Assembly: GCA_037042915.1 (NCBI GenBank)
Contig: CM073193.1
Location: 434,001-498,000, forward strand
Direction: 5' to 3'
Length of the DNA: 64,000 nt
Origin: Auricularia sp. M13
Lineage: Eukaryota; Basidiomycota; Agaricomycetes; Auriculariales; Auriculariaceae
Part shown: piece by piece, positions 48,278-60,385 of the stretch
Numbering within the stretch: the first letter of the stretch is position 1
Layout: the number at the start of each line of letters is the position of its first letter
Made by a program: the position numbers and the translations under genes
Notes under the pieces: model-generated
Seen by the model: only the letters and a program-made list of their open reading frames with translations
Databases searched by the model: none
What the model was told of the DNA's origin: nothing

Positions 48278-50193
48278 ATGCTTTCGCCCACATCGCTCGT
48301 GTTGTTGTCGGCGCTTTCCTACGCTTTGACAGCTGCATACGCAAATGCACCTGGTCCCTGCACGGTCAAGGCTTGGGTTCGTGCAGACGACCTCGCTCCA
48401 AATGCCATCTCGCATGGTAAGTCGTAGCAGTGATTCCCAACTCGGGCTTAATCTGACGGTTACCAGGCGAGCTGAAGGTTAAGCTCACCCAGCCGTGCGG
48501 GAACACCGTCCAGTCGGTCACCTTGCGTCTTAGACTCGATGAATACGCCGAGGAGTCCGTCGTCTCGTGCGTGGTTCTTTCCATAGGCTCGTATACATAT
48601 GTTAACTGCCTCATTGGGATGTAGAAATAAAACCACTTCTGGCGAGTTCTGGGATTGGCAAGGCGACGCGCCCAGGGTCGAGTGGATTTCGACCAAGCAT
48701 AAACGCACAGCATTTATGATCGAAAAAACTTTGCCTGCTGGAGAGTCACATCTTTCACGGAATTTTCTTTCTCGCTGACCTTGAGACCAGATGGTACTCC
48801 GAACGGTGCAGACTGGGGATCTGGGGTCGTATTTCCTTTCTCCGTGGTCTCGCCCAACGTCAATTATCCTGCGGCCATCCATCCCCTCCTGTTTACCGGT
48901 TCTTCGACAGTGAGATGCTGCACTATATCGCAGCCCTCAAGTCTGAATGATTATAGGAAAACCGTCGGACACTATTTGGCCTGGGGTATCGCTACACGGC
49001 GCTGGTCACGTTGACTGGTCCGAACGGCGTGATGGTCAAGAATGTCGAAGTACCTGCGGGCTTTACAGCCTTTCGTCCATCGTCCATGAACCATCCTTTG
49101 CTCTCGATTCCCCGGGATATTACTCTAGAAGCTCTGGGAGAAAGAGGCACTTGGACGATGAGGTGTGTTGATGGCGAGCTCAAGACGGGGGACGAGGTGG
49201 ACGGGCGCAGTGATGTCAAGAAGACGACAATACGCGTCACCCTTCCATCTGGAGGGAATCTCGTGCAAGGTTTGCCTCTGATATGCACATTGAAACACAA
49301 TATTGATCGTTGGCTTAGGGAGTAGAGCTGATATTACCGTCACCGTCGTCGACAGCAGAAACGCTGATAGCTCAACGCGCACGGTCGTATCAGGCTTTCT
49401 GGAGCTGAGCATGGTCCCGACCTCGAAAGGTGGCAAGGAGCAAGACCCTCCTGGCGACGACGACGACGACTGGTCTCATAGGAACAGACTCAACTTCCAG
49501 TTCAAAGAATTCTACGCTCAAATGTGGCAGTCCACGACAAGCGACTGCAACCGCTGCGAGACACCGATCGCTAAACCCCTGCTGGTCACAGTTCCGGACA
49601 CATTCCCCCGCACAGCTCCAAATCCAGCCATCAGCAGTAACCTCGCCGACCCACCTTTTCACATCAAAGCGTATCTCGGCATCTCAGTGACAGAGTACTA
49701 CCATGCACCACACATGGAACCGCTGGAGGGAGACAACTATAACGTCTTCATGTCTGGAGAATGGCGCAAGGCTCCAGCCACGGAGGTGGGTTGGGAGTTT
49801 GACGACTGCGACCGCGCAGAGTTCAACAAGAGATCTTACACTGCCCGTATCCCCGTCGGCATCGTAGGTGCGTCGCACACGGACGGCAAAGCTGCGATCT
49901 ATTATCTCGAGAACGGGGGACGCGTACCGGTGCCCCGAATTAGCAGTGGGCATCTCAGCAGCACCTCCGGCGTCTCGTTCGACGTAGCGGTTCCCGTCTC
50001 AGTTCGTGAGACAGTTCCTGCTACTATTCAAGGCTCCGACATGTTTTCGCGGTCGGGGCATATGGAGTCCATAGACGCGAGGGCGGGTCATTATGTCGGT
50101 GCTCTGTGGCAGAGTAGATTGCACGGGCCAAGGGCCAGTCCCTCGTCCGTCGCGTCCCAAATAATGTCTAATCAAGTTTTCCATCAGGTGTAG
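48278..50193 (+). CDS. Secreted arrestin-like protein, copy 2
   Basis: Tandem paralogue of the gene at 45805, with the same exon order. Signal peptide MLSPTSLVLLSALSYALTAA; then 'CTVKAWVRADDLAPNAISH' (near-identical to copy 1), 'VTLRLRLDEYAEESVV', 'VVFPFSVVSPNVNYPAAI', 'FGLGYRYTALVTLTGPNG' and 'VEVPAGFTAFRP'. The third intron here can use a normal GT donor with acceptor ...CTTGAG, giving 'AGEPDGTPNGADWGSG'. The C-terminal exon from 49320 ends '..SSVASQIMSNQVFHQV'. An acidic run (DDDDD) sits at the same place as in copy 1. The region between shared blocks has diverged, so the duplication is not recent. Confidence 0.65.
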
Positions 50194-50393
50194 ACGCCGC
50201 TGTTGCAGTAGAAGCTTTCGCCGATGCACGCATGTCCCTGTGAAGGAATTCCTATTGATAGAGATATATAGAATTTCTGCCTGTCCAGATAGCGTGGCCC
50301 TTTGATACGCTCATTTCCTGCCTAAGGGCCGTCAAAATTGGTAGTCTAACCAAAGTAACCCTTGAATACTTTTAGTTGAGCTTCATTTTCATT

Positions 50394-50465
50394 GGCCGCC
50401 TGGCGAAATGGCATCGCGTCTGACTACGAATCAGGAGATTGCAGGTTCGATCCCTGCGGTGGTCA
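50394..50465 (+). tRNA. tRNA-Arg (anticodon ACG)
   Basis: 72 nt including the discriminator base. Acceptor stem GGCCGCC/GGTGGTC (two G-U pairs), D arm GCG..CGC, anticodon stem TCTGA/TCAGG with loop CTACGAA (anticodon ACG), T arm GCAGG-TTCGATC-CCTGC. No intron. Stands alone between the secreted gene and the convergent ABC transporter gene. Confidence 0.93.
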
Positions 50466-50692
50466 TGATCTTTTGTATTTGTGATTCTTACCCCCGTGGC
50501 TTTTTTTTCTGCTTTTTTAACCCAAAAAGTATTGTCGATAATGGGAGAGTCGATTACAATAGTCTACGTTCCCCGCTCATTGGATGTCAACGAAGCAAGT
50601 AATCTTCCAAAGAAATCTATTGGGCGTAATAGGGATGCCTAATGCAATGAAACTACAGTATGTTGTTGCGAAATCATGATCTATATGAAGGC

Positions 50693-53600
50693 CTAGATGT
50701 GCTTCTCGTCCAACGGCTTGTGCTCCACCTTCGCGTTGCGCTTCTTCGGCACGCGTATTAACCAATAAAGGCCACAGGCGGCGAAGATGTTGAAGACAAT
50801 ATAAATCCAACCGATACCCCAGTCTCGCCACCTGTTGTCGTAATGCGAGTTGATCTGCGCGAGGAACTGGTCGGTAGACGACAGCAGGCAGGTCTGACAA
50901 TCTGTGACCGAAATATGAGTAAGCGAAATGGAGGAGCATGGCGTCACAGCATACCGCTCGTCGCGTTCGGGTTGTTGAGGGTGCCGACGACCATTTGGAC
51001 GAAGGGGCCCATGAACTGCTCGCAGGTCTGTCCCGCGGGCGGCTGCGTAATGACCCACTCGATTTCGGAGCACGTGATGGGTGCATGGGCGAGGGCAGTC
51101 GAGATGATGCCAGAGACGTAGTAGGTGAACGGCGAGACGCGGTACATCCACACCCACCAGCCCAGCCCACTGCTGTTTGCGAGGACACCGCAGAAGAGCA
51201 GCGAGAACGAGAACATAAGGTTGGCAAGGTTACTGCCCGCTTCGGGCGTGTCGACAAGCACGATGGTCAGGAAGGCGAAGGTGCCGGTGAAGATGAAGAA
51301 GGAGAGCATGAAGAGCCACATGAGCGCCCCACGTTCGCTGACGGTGTCGGTGGGAATGGCGTTGCGGTACAGGCCGATGGGGTAGTACCAGCTGAAGTAT
51401 GTCATCGTTGCGACCAGGATCATCCAAGGGAATTCGACAGTGATTTGGGCGAGCATGAAGGCGCCCCAGGAGTATGTCCTTGCGGGGCGCTCGCGGGCCT
51501 CGTATAAAGAACGCTGTGCAACGAAGAGCGGGTGGATCTGCTGGACCAAGTTGCCGAAGACCATGAAGATCATGAACGTTGCGAACATCTACAAAGGCAT
51601 GAGGCACGAGTGCATGATATTATGAGTAGAAGCGTACCTGATTCTGCATGCCTTGCTGCGAGTTGTCCGCCTTGTAGAACGAAAAGCCGATGAAGAGAGC
51701 CGGAAGCAGGCAGAGGACGATCTTGGAGTAGATGTAGGTCGGCGACCGCCAGTACTGGTGGTTCACACGCTTGTAGCACTGCCAGAATTGTTCTTTGAAA
51801 CCAACGGCGTAAGCACCGTCACCAGCAGGCGAGGGACCTGCGCAGGATGTCAGATAACCTGACTCGAAGTTGACCATCACGACGCACCATCATCTTGCAC
51901 GAGCGAAAGCTCAGCCTTCATCTGAGCCAGCTGGCGCCTCACGTCGGCCCTCTCGTCACTGTTGTTCCAGACTTCATGCCAGTCACGGTCAGCAGTAGAG
52001 CCAGGCGCAGCACCAATGACCTTAGCAAAACGGTAAGCGAATGGAGCTGATCAGAACAGAAACCAGGCTGACCTCGAGCATCCATTCCGCAGGATTCGCG
52101 TCCGGCGGGCAGGGCTTCGCGCCTTTCTCCTCGAAATACCTGACAAGCGTCTCCGAGTTCTTGCCCATCTCGCCGAAGTAGACGGTCTTGCCTCCTGCGC
52201 GGGGCGTCAGGCAAGATATCCAACATTTGTCCACACAAGGATACTACGCACCAGCAGCCAGGAACAGCAAGCGGTCGAATTCCTGGATCAGGACGGCAGA
52301 AGGCTGGTGGATCGTGCACAGAATGGCCTGGCCGTTATTGGCGAGCTTGCGCATCAATTGGCAAATACTCCACGCGGTCTGGCTGTCGAGACCCGAGGTG
52401 GGCTCGTCGAAGAAGAGAAGGAGCTCAGGCTTCGCCACGAGCTCGACGGCAATGGTCAACCGCTTGCGCTGCTCCACGTTGAGACCTTCTCCCGGCACAC
52501 TGTAATGAAATAAGGTCAGCCACCGTACGGCACGCGAGTTAGGGAGTAAGAAACGTACCCGACGACTGCATCCGCGTAGTCCTGCATCTCGAGCAGGCGG
52601 ATGACCTCCTCGACGTAGGCGATCTTGTCAGCCTTGGGGATGTGCTCGGGCTGCCGAAGGATAGCGCTGAACTCCAGCGCCTCGCGGACGGTGGACGTCT
52701 CGAGGTGGAGGTCCTGCTGCTGGACGTAGCCGGTCTTGCGCTGGAAACTCTCGTCGCGCGGGCGGCCGTTGACGAGCATCTCGCCGGAGATGACGCCCAT
52801 GGTCACACGCGTAGCCAGCACATCGAGCAGCGTCGTCTTGCCAGCGCCAGATACACCCTGCGCAGCCGTCAGCACGCGAGGCACGCTGGGGACTGTACGT
52901 GACGAAAGCTTACCATGAGCGCTGTAAGAGTGCCAGGCTTGACCCAGCCATCAATGTGGTCGAGAATCCGGCGCTGCTCGCCCTTGATAGTAAGGTCGTA
53001 GCAAACATCACTCCAATGGAAAGTCTTGGTCTGCCTCAGGATTCCGCCAACCGTCTCGCCGGTATTAACGCTCGCGTTTCCGTCCACAGGCGCCAGGTCC
53101 GACGGGTGCGCCGGGGCGTCCGTCTCCTCCTCCTTCTTGGTGACCGGGAGATGGCCGCGGGGGAAGACGAGGACTTCGCCCTTGCTCTTCTTCGCGGTGA
53201 CGAGCTCGGTGGCGAGCAGGTAGGTGCACATGAAGAAGAAAATGAAGCCGACGAGGATGCCGTAGTTGCGCCATAAGTGCGAATGTTGGTAGTTGTACGA
53301 GACGCGGATGAAGTCCGTGCCGCTGACGGTGCTTGCGCCGGGAGCGGCGCCGGGGACCGTACAATGGTGCTGGGTGCCCGACGCGTTCTCGTATCCGGGG
53401 CCAGTCGGCGCGAACATGGAGCAGCTGAACTCGCGGCCGACGAACTCGTTGACCATGAGCGACTAGAATATAGCGTCACTTCAGCTACACAAAACAGACA
53501 ACGTGAGAGGTTCGCCACATACCTCGAAGACGTATGCGATGGGGTTAATGTAATTGATCCAGCGGAACCAGACGACCATGTCGCGAATGCGGATGACGAA

Positions 53601-56098
53601 GCCCGTGTAAATGACCATGGCCAATATCATCAAGCTGGCACCGGGCATGGCCTGCGAGAGCGTCCGTGTCGACGCGCCGATGGTACGGAAGATCATGGAC
53701 ATGACAATCGTGGCCGTGAACGAGAACAGCAGGAACGTGAAGTAAGCACCGGGTTCGCGACGCAAGTTCGTCATGAAGTAGAGGATGAGGTTCATGGTCA
53801 GGGCGGTGATGATCTTCGCAGGCATGTCCACAATCATGGATGCGGCCGCTACAAAAGAGTCAGAACTAGCCACCTCACTCCAAAGGAAGGCATTCCTCAC
53901 CTTCCGCAGAGGGCCGGTACAGAGCATAGCGAGCATGCTTTTCAACAATAGGACGCTGACTGTATAATGTCAAGATCTGCAAGCAAGGCAGTTCAGAGAT
54001 CACGTGAGAGGATCTAGGACGGACTCACCTCCAAGGCAGACGCAAAGGCATTAGTCAGGACAGCGTAGAACAGAAGAGACCCGCGAGAGAAAAAGCTATC
54101 GGTAGTTTCGTGCTGATTATAAAAGACCGAGGAGATAATGAGAGCCATGATGTTATTACCGAAAACCTGAGGAGCTTCAGTGAGTGTGGCAAACAAGATG
54201 CACATGATCGTACCGTAAGATAGAAATTGGTCAAATCGCCACGAAGCCGTTGGAAGCCGCGTTCCAAACAGAGCGTCACCTGCCGATAGTAGGAGATGGT
54301 GTATGGCGAGTCGGGGGGCCTATACGCAGATCGTGAGCCTGGGGCGTGGCTAAGGGTAAGCATCACACTCACAGCGACTTGGACTGTTGCGCCTGGCGTT
54401 GCTCGCGGAACTTGTCGAGGGAGGGGCCGTTGAGAGGGTGCTCGGCGTTGTACTGGTCGATCTCCCGGATGAGCTGAGCATGCTCGGGGCTATTCTTCCA
54501 CATCGCCGCGAATTCTATTCGGGTGCCATCAGCACACGACCTGTCACTTGGGACGCGCTTTCTCACCATCGGGGGTGCGCGGGACCTTGTTCTCCCAGCC
54601 GGGAGCGACGATCCGCTCCGCGGGGTTGGTGAGCGACGTCAGGAAGTCGCCCGTCGTTTGGCGCTCAGCACACAGGAAGCCGCGGGAGACGAAGAACTCC
54701 TTCGCCTCAGTGGTCCGCCCGAAATAGATCTGACGGCCCTCATACAGCACGACGACCTTGTCGAAGAGCTGTGCTGACGTGTCAGCCAATGAACATACAC
54801 TGGGGCGAAACCAATACGGACGTCGTAAGCACTTTGAGACGCCTGATAGATCGCCACCAAGGACGTCGAGCCCGCATACTCGCTCTGGAGGCGCAGCGTC
54901 TTGATGAACTCTAACGCCGTCGCACTGTCCAACCCACGCGTGCTGTTGTCCCAGCACTGGATCGGGCTCAGACTGAGAGTAGTCTCGGCAATACTGACAC
55001 GCTTGCGTTCGCCACCACTGACAGGGGTGTTACCGAGCTGCTGCAGTGCGGACTAAATAGGGAAGACACACCTAACGCCACGAATGAAGTCGTTCCCTAC
55101 TCGGGTGTTGAGCGTGTGGCTTAGACCATACGCAGCCATGATGACATCTGCGAGAAAGAGCAGCCTCAGTAAGAGACCAGACAAAGTATCCGGCTGGGGT
55201 TGTTGAGGGAAACGCACCGCGCATATGACGTGCGTATTGCTCGCGCGAGACCCCAGGGAAACGAGAGCGGGGTGCACGAGCCTTCGCGGCAAACATGAGC
55301 GTCTCGCCGACGGTCAAGTTGGGGAAGTGCGTCTCCGTCTCAGCGTTGTAGATGACCTCGCCACGGAAATCCTTGTGCCTTCGAGGGGGTGAGTCGACAA
55401 GCGGCGATGCTGCGATGATGACGTACATTGTCTCTGGGGATATGCCAGAGTACTGGATATCGGAGCTGGCATCGACGAAGAAGCCGTGTGTTTCACCCGC
55501 AATGGTCTTGAGGAATGTCGAGCACCCACTGAGTTCCCACGTAAACATCGCAACGTCAGCGCTAGTAAGCATCGGTGCTTACCTGCCCGGGCGCCCAAGA
55601 ACAACGAGCAGCTCGCCAGGCTTGACCAAGCCGTCGAATTCGCGCAGAATCTGAATCTTGCGCACGCTCTTCTTGAAACCGAGCTTGCGGCGAATGTCGC
55701 CAACGACCGAAATCAGGATATTGCCGACAGTCTGCGCTCTCTTTGTTAGACTTTGCTAATCGTTTCGACAAAGACGGGCGCCACGATACCTTTTGGTAGT
55801 CAGTCGGCGTGCCAAAGCCATGCACGGAAAGATTCTTGAACGAGACACCGGCAACGCGCGCCGAGGTGCCTGGAAACTCTCGCTGGACGGTGTGGACGAG
55901 CGTCTGGATCCATTTGCGAAAGCTGAACTTGGGGCTGCTGGGGTCGAGCTCGGGGTCGTCGATGCCGTCTTGGAAGGGGTTGAGCGTCTTGACGCTGGCC
56001 ACAGTATTGGCGCGCGAGAGGCGGGTGAACTGGCGGGCGAGCTCGTGCACCTCCTGCTGGCGCTCGTGGTCGTCGTGGACCGTCTCCTTCTCGTTCAT
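50693..56098 (-). CDS. PDR-type ABC transporter (pleiotropic drug resistance)
   Basis: Full-length ABCG/PDR pump in the order NBD-TMD-NBD-TMD, with many short introns. The start [17 protein letters not shown] leads to '[20 protein letters not shown]'. NBD1: spliced '[19 protein letters not shown]' is the PDR-typical Walker A with Cys for Lys; '[13 protein letters not shown]'; '[17 protein letters not shown]'. TMD1 lies at about 54400-53480. NBD2: '[17 protein letters not shown]' (intact Walker A), the degenerate signature '[14 protein letters not shown]', and '[18 protein letters not shown]'. TMD2 runs from about 51900 to the end, closing '[19 protein letters not shown]'. It would export hydrophobic toxins across the plasma membrane using ATP. 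No interruption of the frame was noticed beyond introns. Confidence 0.93.
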
Positions 56099-57338
56099 GG
56101 CGCGGGAGGAAGAGAAAGAGATGTGTAAGACGATGGGGCCGTCACCATGCTTTAACAGTCCCCCCTTCGGGCGCCGGATTTCGATGCCATGCGTGGGTTT
56201 TGCTTCCGGATGAGGGCCGCAGGGGCCCAATGGGAAATCTTGGGCGGCATCGCCAGCGACGTGTTCCCGGCCTCGGCCGCCGGCCCTCCCAACGGTGCGG
56301 CGCAGCGATTTGGCTCTCAGCGAAGGCCCGAGGGAGCAAATGGCTTGCCCCAGTGTTTGCCGATGCTCATCTGGACTGTCAAACATGCCACGTCTTTGCT
56401 TGTGCTAGGGTCACACCCTGGCACGCCTGAAGCTTACTATGGATAACGAGTACGTCTGTCCTCGAGGCTCCTCAAGGTCAATGCGAGTCTCACTCAATCC
56501 TTATCGTCACTGGGAAGCAGGGCTCCGTATGCTAGCTTCCATGAAACACGGGCCCCGAGCAGGGACAAGCAGTGGAGGCCCGGCAAGAAATTCGGAGGCC
56601 GCAGTAGCGCGCTCGTGCGCCAAGAAATCGCGACATCTCCGATACATTTCGGATTTGCTCTATATGGTAGTACATACTATTGTTACAACAGCGTCTCACT
56701 TTGCAGAGAAATGCGATAAGGATCCTCAAACGTTGGCCATCCTACTGGATCTACAAGTCTTCACAAAAGTTCAGAGTTGAGACTCCATTGAACTAAGCGT
56801 CGGGGAATGCTGTGGATGCTGGAGGCGCAGGGTGGTACGGTATCTCGCCCCACAAAGTCACAGAGCCTCCACGCATCCACACCCCGCCTGCTCCCCTCTC
56901 CCCAATTCCCTCATGCACTCGTCGTCCGGGCCGCTCGCGCTATGCTGACCATAATGGTGCATTCGATTCCCTTCGAATATGCTCGAATGGCTTTGTAATT
57001 ATGTAACACCAACGGGGCTTACATACGCAGCGTAATGTCACTGTCCAGGAGGGAAACCAAATGCGATTCCCCAACACAAAGAAGGCAGTTCCAGGCCCAG
57101 GGCAAAGCCCTCAGCCTGCACAAGTGGTACAGAAGTCGCAGCAAACTGTCTGGGGTCGCAGAATCCATGGTTGACGCCACCCGGCCCGAGGGCTATTATT
57201 GCACATTACTGCGTGCGTTACACCAAGTTGCTGATTATGGAGGTCTGTAAATTAGCTACAATACAATCTGATTTGGTCCCAATACTCAAAGATTGGATAA
57301 TGGAGGTAAGTGTGAGCGGCTAGGAATCTTCGGTACTA
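56099..57338. other. Intergenic upstream of the ABC transporter
   Basis: Promoter side of the transporter gene; contains a GC-rich leader and then AT-richer sequence. No supported gene; scattered short frames. Confidence 0.4.
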
Positions 57339-58068
57339 CAGTCATGGACCGGTCCTTGACACACAAGTTTGAATTTCCATTACTGGGCCTTGTATTTTAC
57401 TCCCCCTCTCAAAATTTTGACACATTCCGCTAGAGATATGTCTTGGCTACTCTCTCAAAAAACTTCAGGTCGAGAGAATGAGTGTAAGGGTGAGAACAAG
57501 CATGATTCTCTGAACGGGTGCAAAACGGCCAAACCCGGCTCCTTGACACAGGCCCGTTCAGTGTGTCTGCCCGCGCCCAAAGCAAATCTTCAATGACATT
57601 CGTACACCCAATGACACGGAAACTGATGGAAACGCCTATAATACTTGAATTCGATTATTTGCTGTTAAGAAAGTGGGTTATTTTGAGTTATGTTCCCAAC
57701 AGCAAACATCGGCTTTCTTGCTTTCCACTCCTGACCACCAAGGGATGGTGGTTTTGCCATTCTTTTTTTCTCAGAGGTATTTATACATGTATACTCATAG
57801 ATAAAGTGTTCTTGAGATGAGAAACTGCGCTGAGTCTCGAGGAAACAGGCGGAGGAAAGCCTGCCCATCGGTAATGACCGAACATTTGTGAATGCTTTGC
57901 CTATTGCTGAGGCATTTGAAGTCCATTTCCTCTGAAATTTGACATATTAGTAGATATAACCAGTGCATGCATTACAGAGTTAGAGCCATAATATTTGATG
58001 CTGAATTCCAACTGTAGGAAGCGGTTGTGTCAAGGACCGGTGCTGTGTCAAGGACCGGTCCATGACTG
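57339..58068. mobile_element. Mariner-like MITE (730 bp)
   Basis: Terminal inverted repeats: the left end CAGTCATGGACCGGTCCTTG at 57339 onward is matched by its reverse complement ending at 58068; the match extends to about 25 bp. Both ends are flanked by TA (57337-57338 and 58069-58070), the target-site duplication of Tc1/mariner elements. Inside, the right end carries a second copy of the 'gtgtcaaggaccggt' motif. No transposase-like frame is seen, so it is non-autonomous. Confidence 0.8.
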
Positions 58069-58193
58069 TATGTAGCAATTGACTGGCAGAATGTGGCACA
58101 GATTAGGGGACCCCTAGCTCATTGGTATCTGTCAGTATCCGCGTTGTGAGCCCAGGGCTAAATGCGAAAAGGTAAACATGACAGAAAAATTAA

Positions 58194-58286
58194 GCCCCAC
58201 GCGGGGGTCGAACCCGCAGCCTTGAGATTTGCTTCCGCGGAGGCAAATTTAAGAGTCTCACGCTCTACCGATTGAGCTAGCGAGGC
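58194..58286 (-). tRNA. tRNA-Lys (anticodon CTT) with intron
   Basis: Minus strand: acceptor GCCTCGC/GTGGGGC, D arm GCTC..GAGC, anticodon stem TGAGA/TCTCA. The anticodon loop starts CTCTTA (anticodon CTT) and is interrupted after position 37 by a 21-nt intron; T arm GCGGG-TTCGACC-CCCGC. Mature length 72 nt. The MITE ends only 125 bp away. Confidence 0.92.
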
Positions 58287-59012
58287 GATATTTTCAGGAG
58301 CCCGGTATTGTTATATAAGCCCAATTTAAAAGAGCCCGATAGCGACGCCGCGGCCGACGAGTGCGCCGCAGACGAGAGTGCCAACAAGGGTGACAAGACG
58401 GTGACTGCTGCCGAGGATCACAGCTCCAACAAGGGCGACAAGACGGTGACCGCCGCCGGCTCAACTCCGGACCTGCTGAGTCTCTTACTGCACTACATTG
58501 CGCGACCGTACCTGGTGGCTCGCTTCTTGCTCTTGTTCTCGAGTGAATCGGTGGCATTGTGTAACGGCTTGCGACGTGAATTTTGCTGTTGAAGCAGCAT
58601 CGAGTGAAGGCGCTTGGGCGGCGCGGCTTGGCTCTCGAACTCAGGAAGCCTTGCACTTCGTCACGGCCTACCTACTTGCCTGTCTTACCGCTCACCTCAC
58701 CCACGATGTGTTGCCAAGTCAAAACGTTTGACGCTGCTCGCTGTCTATGTGGAATTAGCTGTCGGAATGTCGCTTCCCGCTACCCCTCTGCTGAGTCTGC
58801 ACGGCCCCTGTGTCTCTTGGCTTCATACCCCGAGGTTCTTAAGACGCCGTGCACGTTTCTCTGGGCCTGTGGTCTCGCTCGTCTACGACATTAGGTGTCT
58901 TCGGTCTCACGGCGACGCGCCCTACTATCCCAGGATCCTGCGGACCTTGTCGCGGACAACACGCTCAGAAGCTTCACAATGCCCACGGTTGGCTATTCCG
59001 CTGTGACGCACA
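58287..59012. other. Intergenic; small direct repeat, possible 5' exon of next gene
   Basis: At 58381-58456 a ~31-bp unit (CAACAAGGGYGACAAGACGG...) occurs twice, 45 bp apart. An ATG at 58979 opens 'MPTVGYSAVTHSARAEFL', which may be the real first exon of the next gene, but I could not fix an in-frame splice. Confidence 0.4.
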
Positions 59013-60122
59013 GTGCTCGTGCTGAATTTTTACCAGTCATCTCTAAGGCAAGGTGCTGGCCTTTTCGAGCGACCACTCGCGACAGAGCTCGCACCACGTA
59101 TCACCAGTCCTGGTTTCAGTCCAAGCGATGACCCCGTGCGTTCTGTTCTTTCTCGCGGGTGCGCGAAACCGACATGTCCACAGCTGCATCTGAGGGACAG
59201 AGACCCGTTCAACAACCCCCTCCGCCGCTCGCTCAGCATCAGCAGTATACAGGACCTCCTAGTCTCGTCAAAGTCCACGGTTATCAGTCTGGACATGGAG
59301 GTCATGGCACGTCATGATAGGCAGATGCCCCTGTCCATGCGCGCGCGCACCATCGCCTTCGACGTCGGACGTCCCTCGTCCCAAGAGTGGATCCTCGAAA
59401 CGCTCGAAAAGGCCTTCACGCACGAGCCCACGCCGCACCCCAGCCTCGTCCCTTCCGCGAGCCACGCTTCCGTCCTCTCCCTAGCCAGTGCGCGCCGGTC
59501 GAGGTCCATGTCTGTCGACTCGACAATGACAGCCTTCTGGCACGAGGACTCGCTCGAGGTGCACGTCCGCCGCAAGCGCCGCGAGGCGCACCAGCGCATC
59601 ACTGGCCCCGCGCCGCTGCTGCGCTCAGTGCTCGTCGTGGAGCGCCCGGTCCGACCCGTGCTCTGGGGACGCGATTCTATCGACGTCGTGCGCGAGCGAC
59701 AGCAGAAGGCTACAAGGGCGTGGCCGAAGGACTCAATCGACATCACCCGCGAGCGGAAGTTGCTCGCGGGACGCTGCGACATCAACGAGCCCGAAGCCCT
59801 CCTGCAGACGGACGCGTCTTCCACTGCGGCCAACGTTTCCGCTCGCAAGCCCGACGTCCGCTCGATTTTCCCCGTTACCAGTCCCACAGATGACCAGACT
59901 GCTCAGGTAGACCACGCGATGCCGGGTCCCAATCCCGACCCCGACAATTGCATGGCTCGCGAATCCGATGTGGAAGACGAGCAGCCCATCGCTGGCTCGT
60001 CGAAGCAGACCATCGGCCGCAAGGACACCATCGGCCGCAAGGCAGCGCGCAAGATCAAGGCTCTCTTTACGCCTAACGCCCCCGCGATGCCCACCGCAGT
60101 CAGCACAATGACCATTGACTGA
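59013..60122 (+). CDS. Uncharacterised basic protein
   Basis: Open frame of 369 codons ending TGA at 60120-60122. The frame opens at a GTG; the first ATG inside it is 59295 ('MEVMARHDRQM'), but coding-like sequence ('LRRSLSISSIQDLLV') starts before that, so an upstream exon is likely. It is rich in Ser, Arg and Pro, with no membrane segment. Two short internal repeats are seen: 'RDSIDVVRERQQKATR' and 'KDSIDITRERKLLAG'. Near the C-terminus 'TIGRKDTIGRKAARKIKALF' is basic and could act as a nuclear signal. No family recognised; probably a disordered regulatory protein. Confidence 0.5.
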   Translation: MLVLNFYQSSLRQGAGLFERPLATELAPRITSPGFSPSDDPVRSVLSRGCAKPTCPQLHLRDRDPFNNPLRRSLSISSIQDLLVSSKSTVISLDMEVMARHDRQMPLSMRARTIAFDVGRPSSQEWILETLEKAFTHEPTPHPSLVPSASHASVLSLASARRSRSMSVDSTMTAFWHEDSLEVHVRRKRREAHQRITGPAPLLRSVLVVERPVRPVLWGRDSIDVVRERQQKATRAWPKDSIDITRERKLLAGRCDINEPEALLQTDASSTAANVSARKPDVRSIFPVTSPTDDQTAQVDHAMPGPNPDPDNCMARESDVEDEQPIAGSSKQTIGRKDTIGRKAARKIKALFTPNAPAMPTAVSTMTID

Positions 60123-60385
60123 ATTCCACTTGTGAACGTTTCCGTATCCGTGTGCTGTCTGTCCATGTTCCCCGCCGTGTAGCGTCTTTGCGCTTCGCAC
60201 TGTTGTAGAGTAGCCTAAGCCTCGCTGTTTCCTGTACGCATGACTCAATACAGCTCGCCTTACAATGTCCCGGGTGTTGCGGCATATGGTACAAAGTGCT
60301 GATTCGTTTCGGTTTAACTGATGGTGTACAAAGATGTGCTTCAAGATACAGACAGACAGGATAATGGTGTGCGTAGGTGGTTGGT

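Noticed and set aside
58381-58456. Twofold 31-bp repeat with 'NKGDKTVTAA' as a possible small protein gene
   Set aside because: Reads open on plus strand, but it is short, lacks a clear start context and has no homologue that I recognise.
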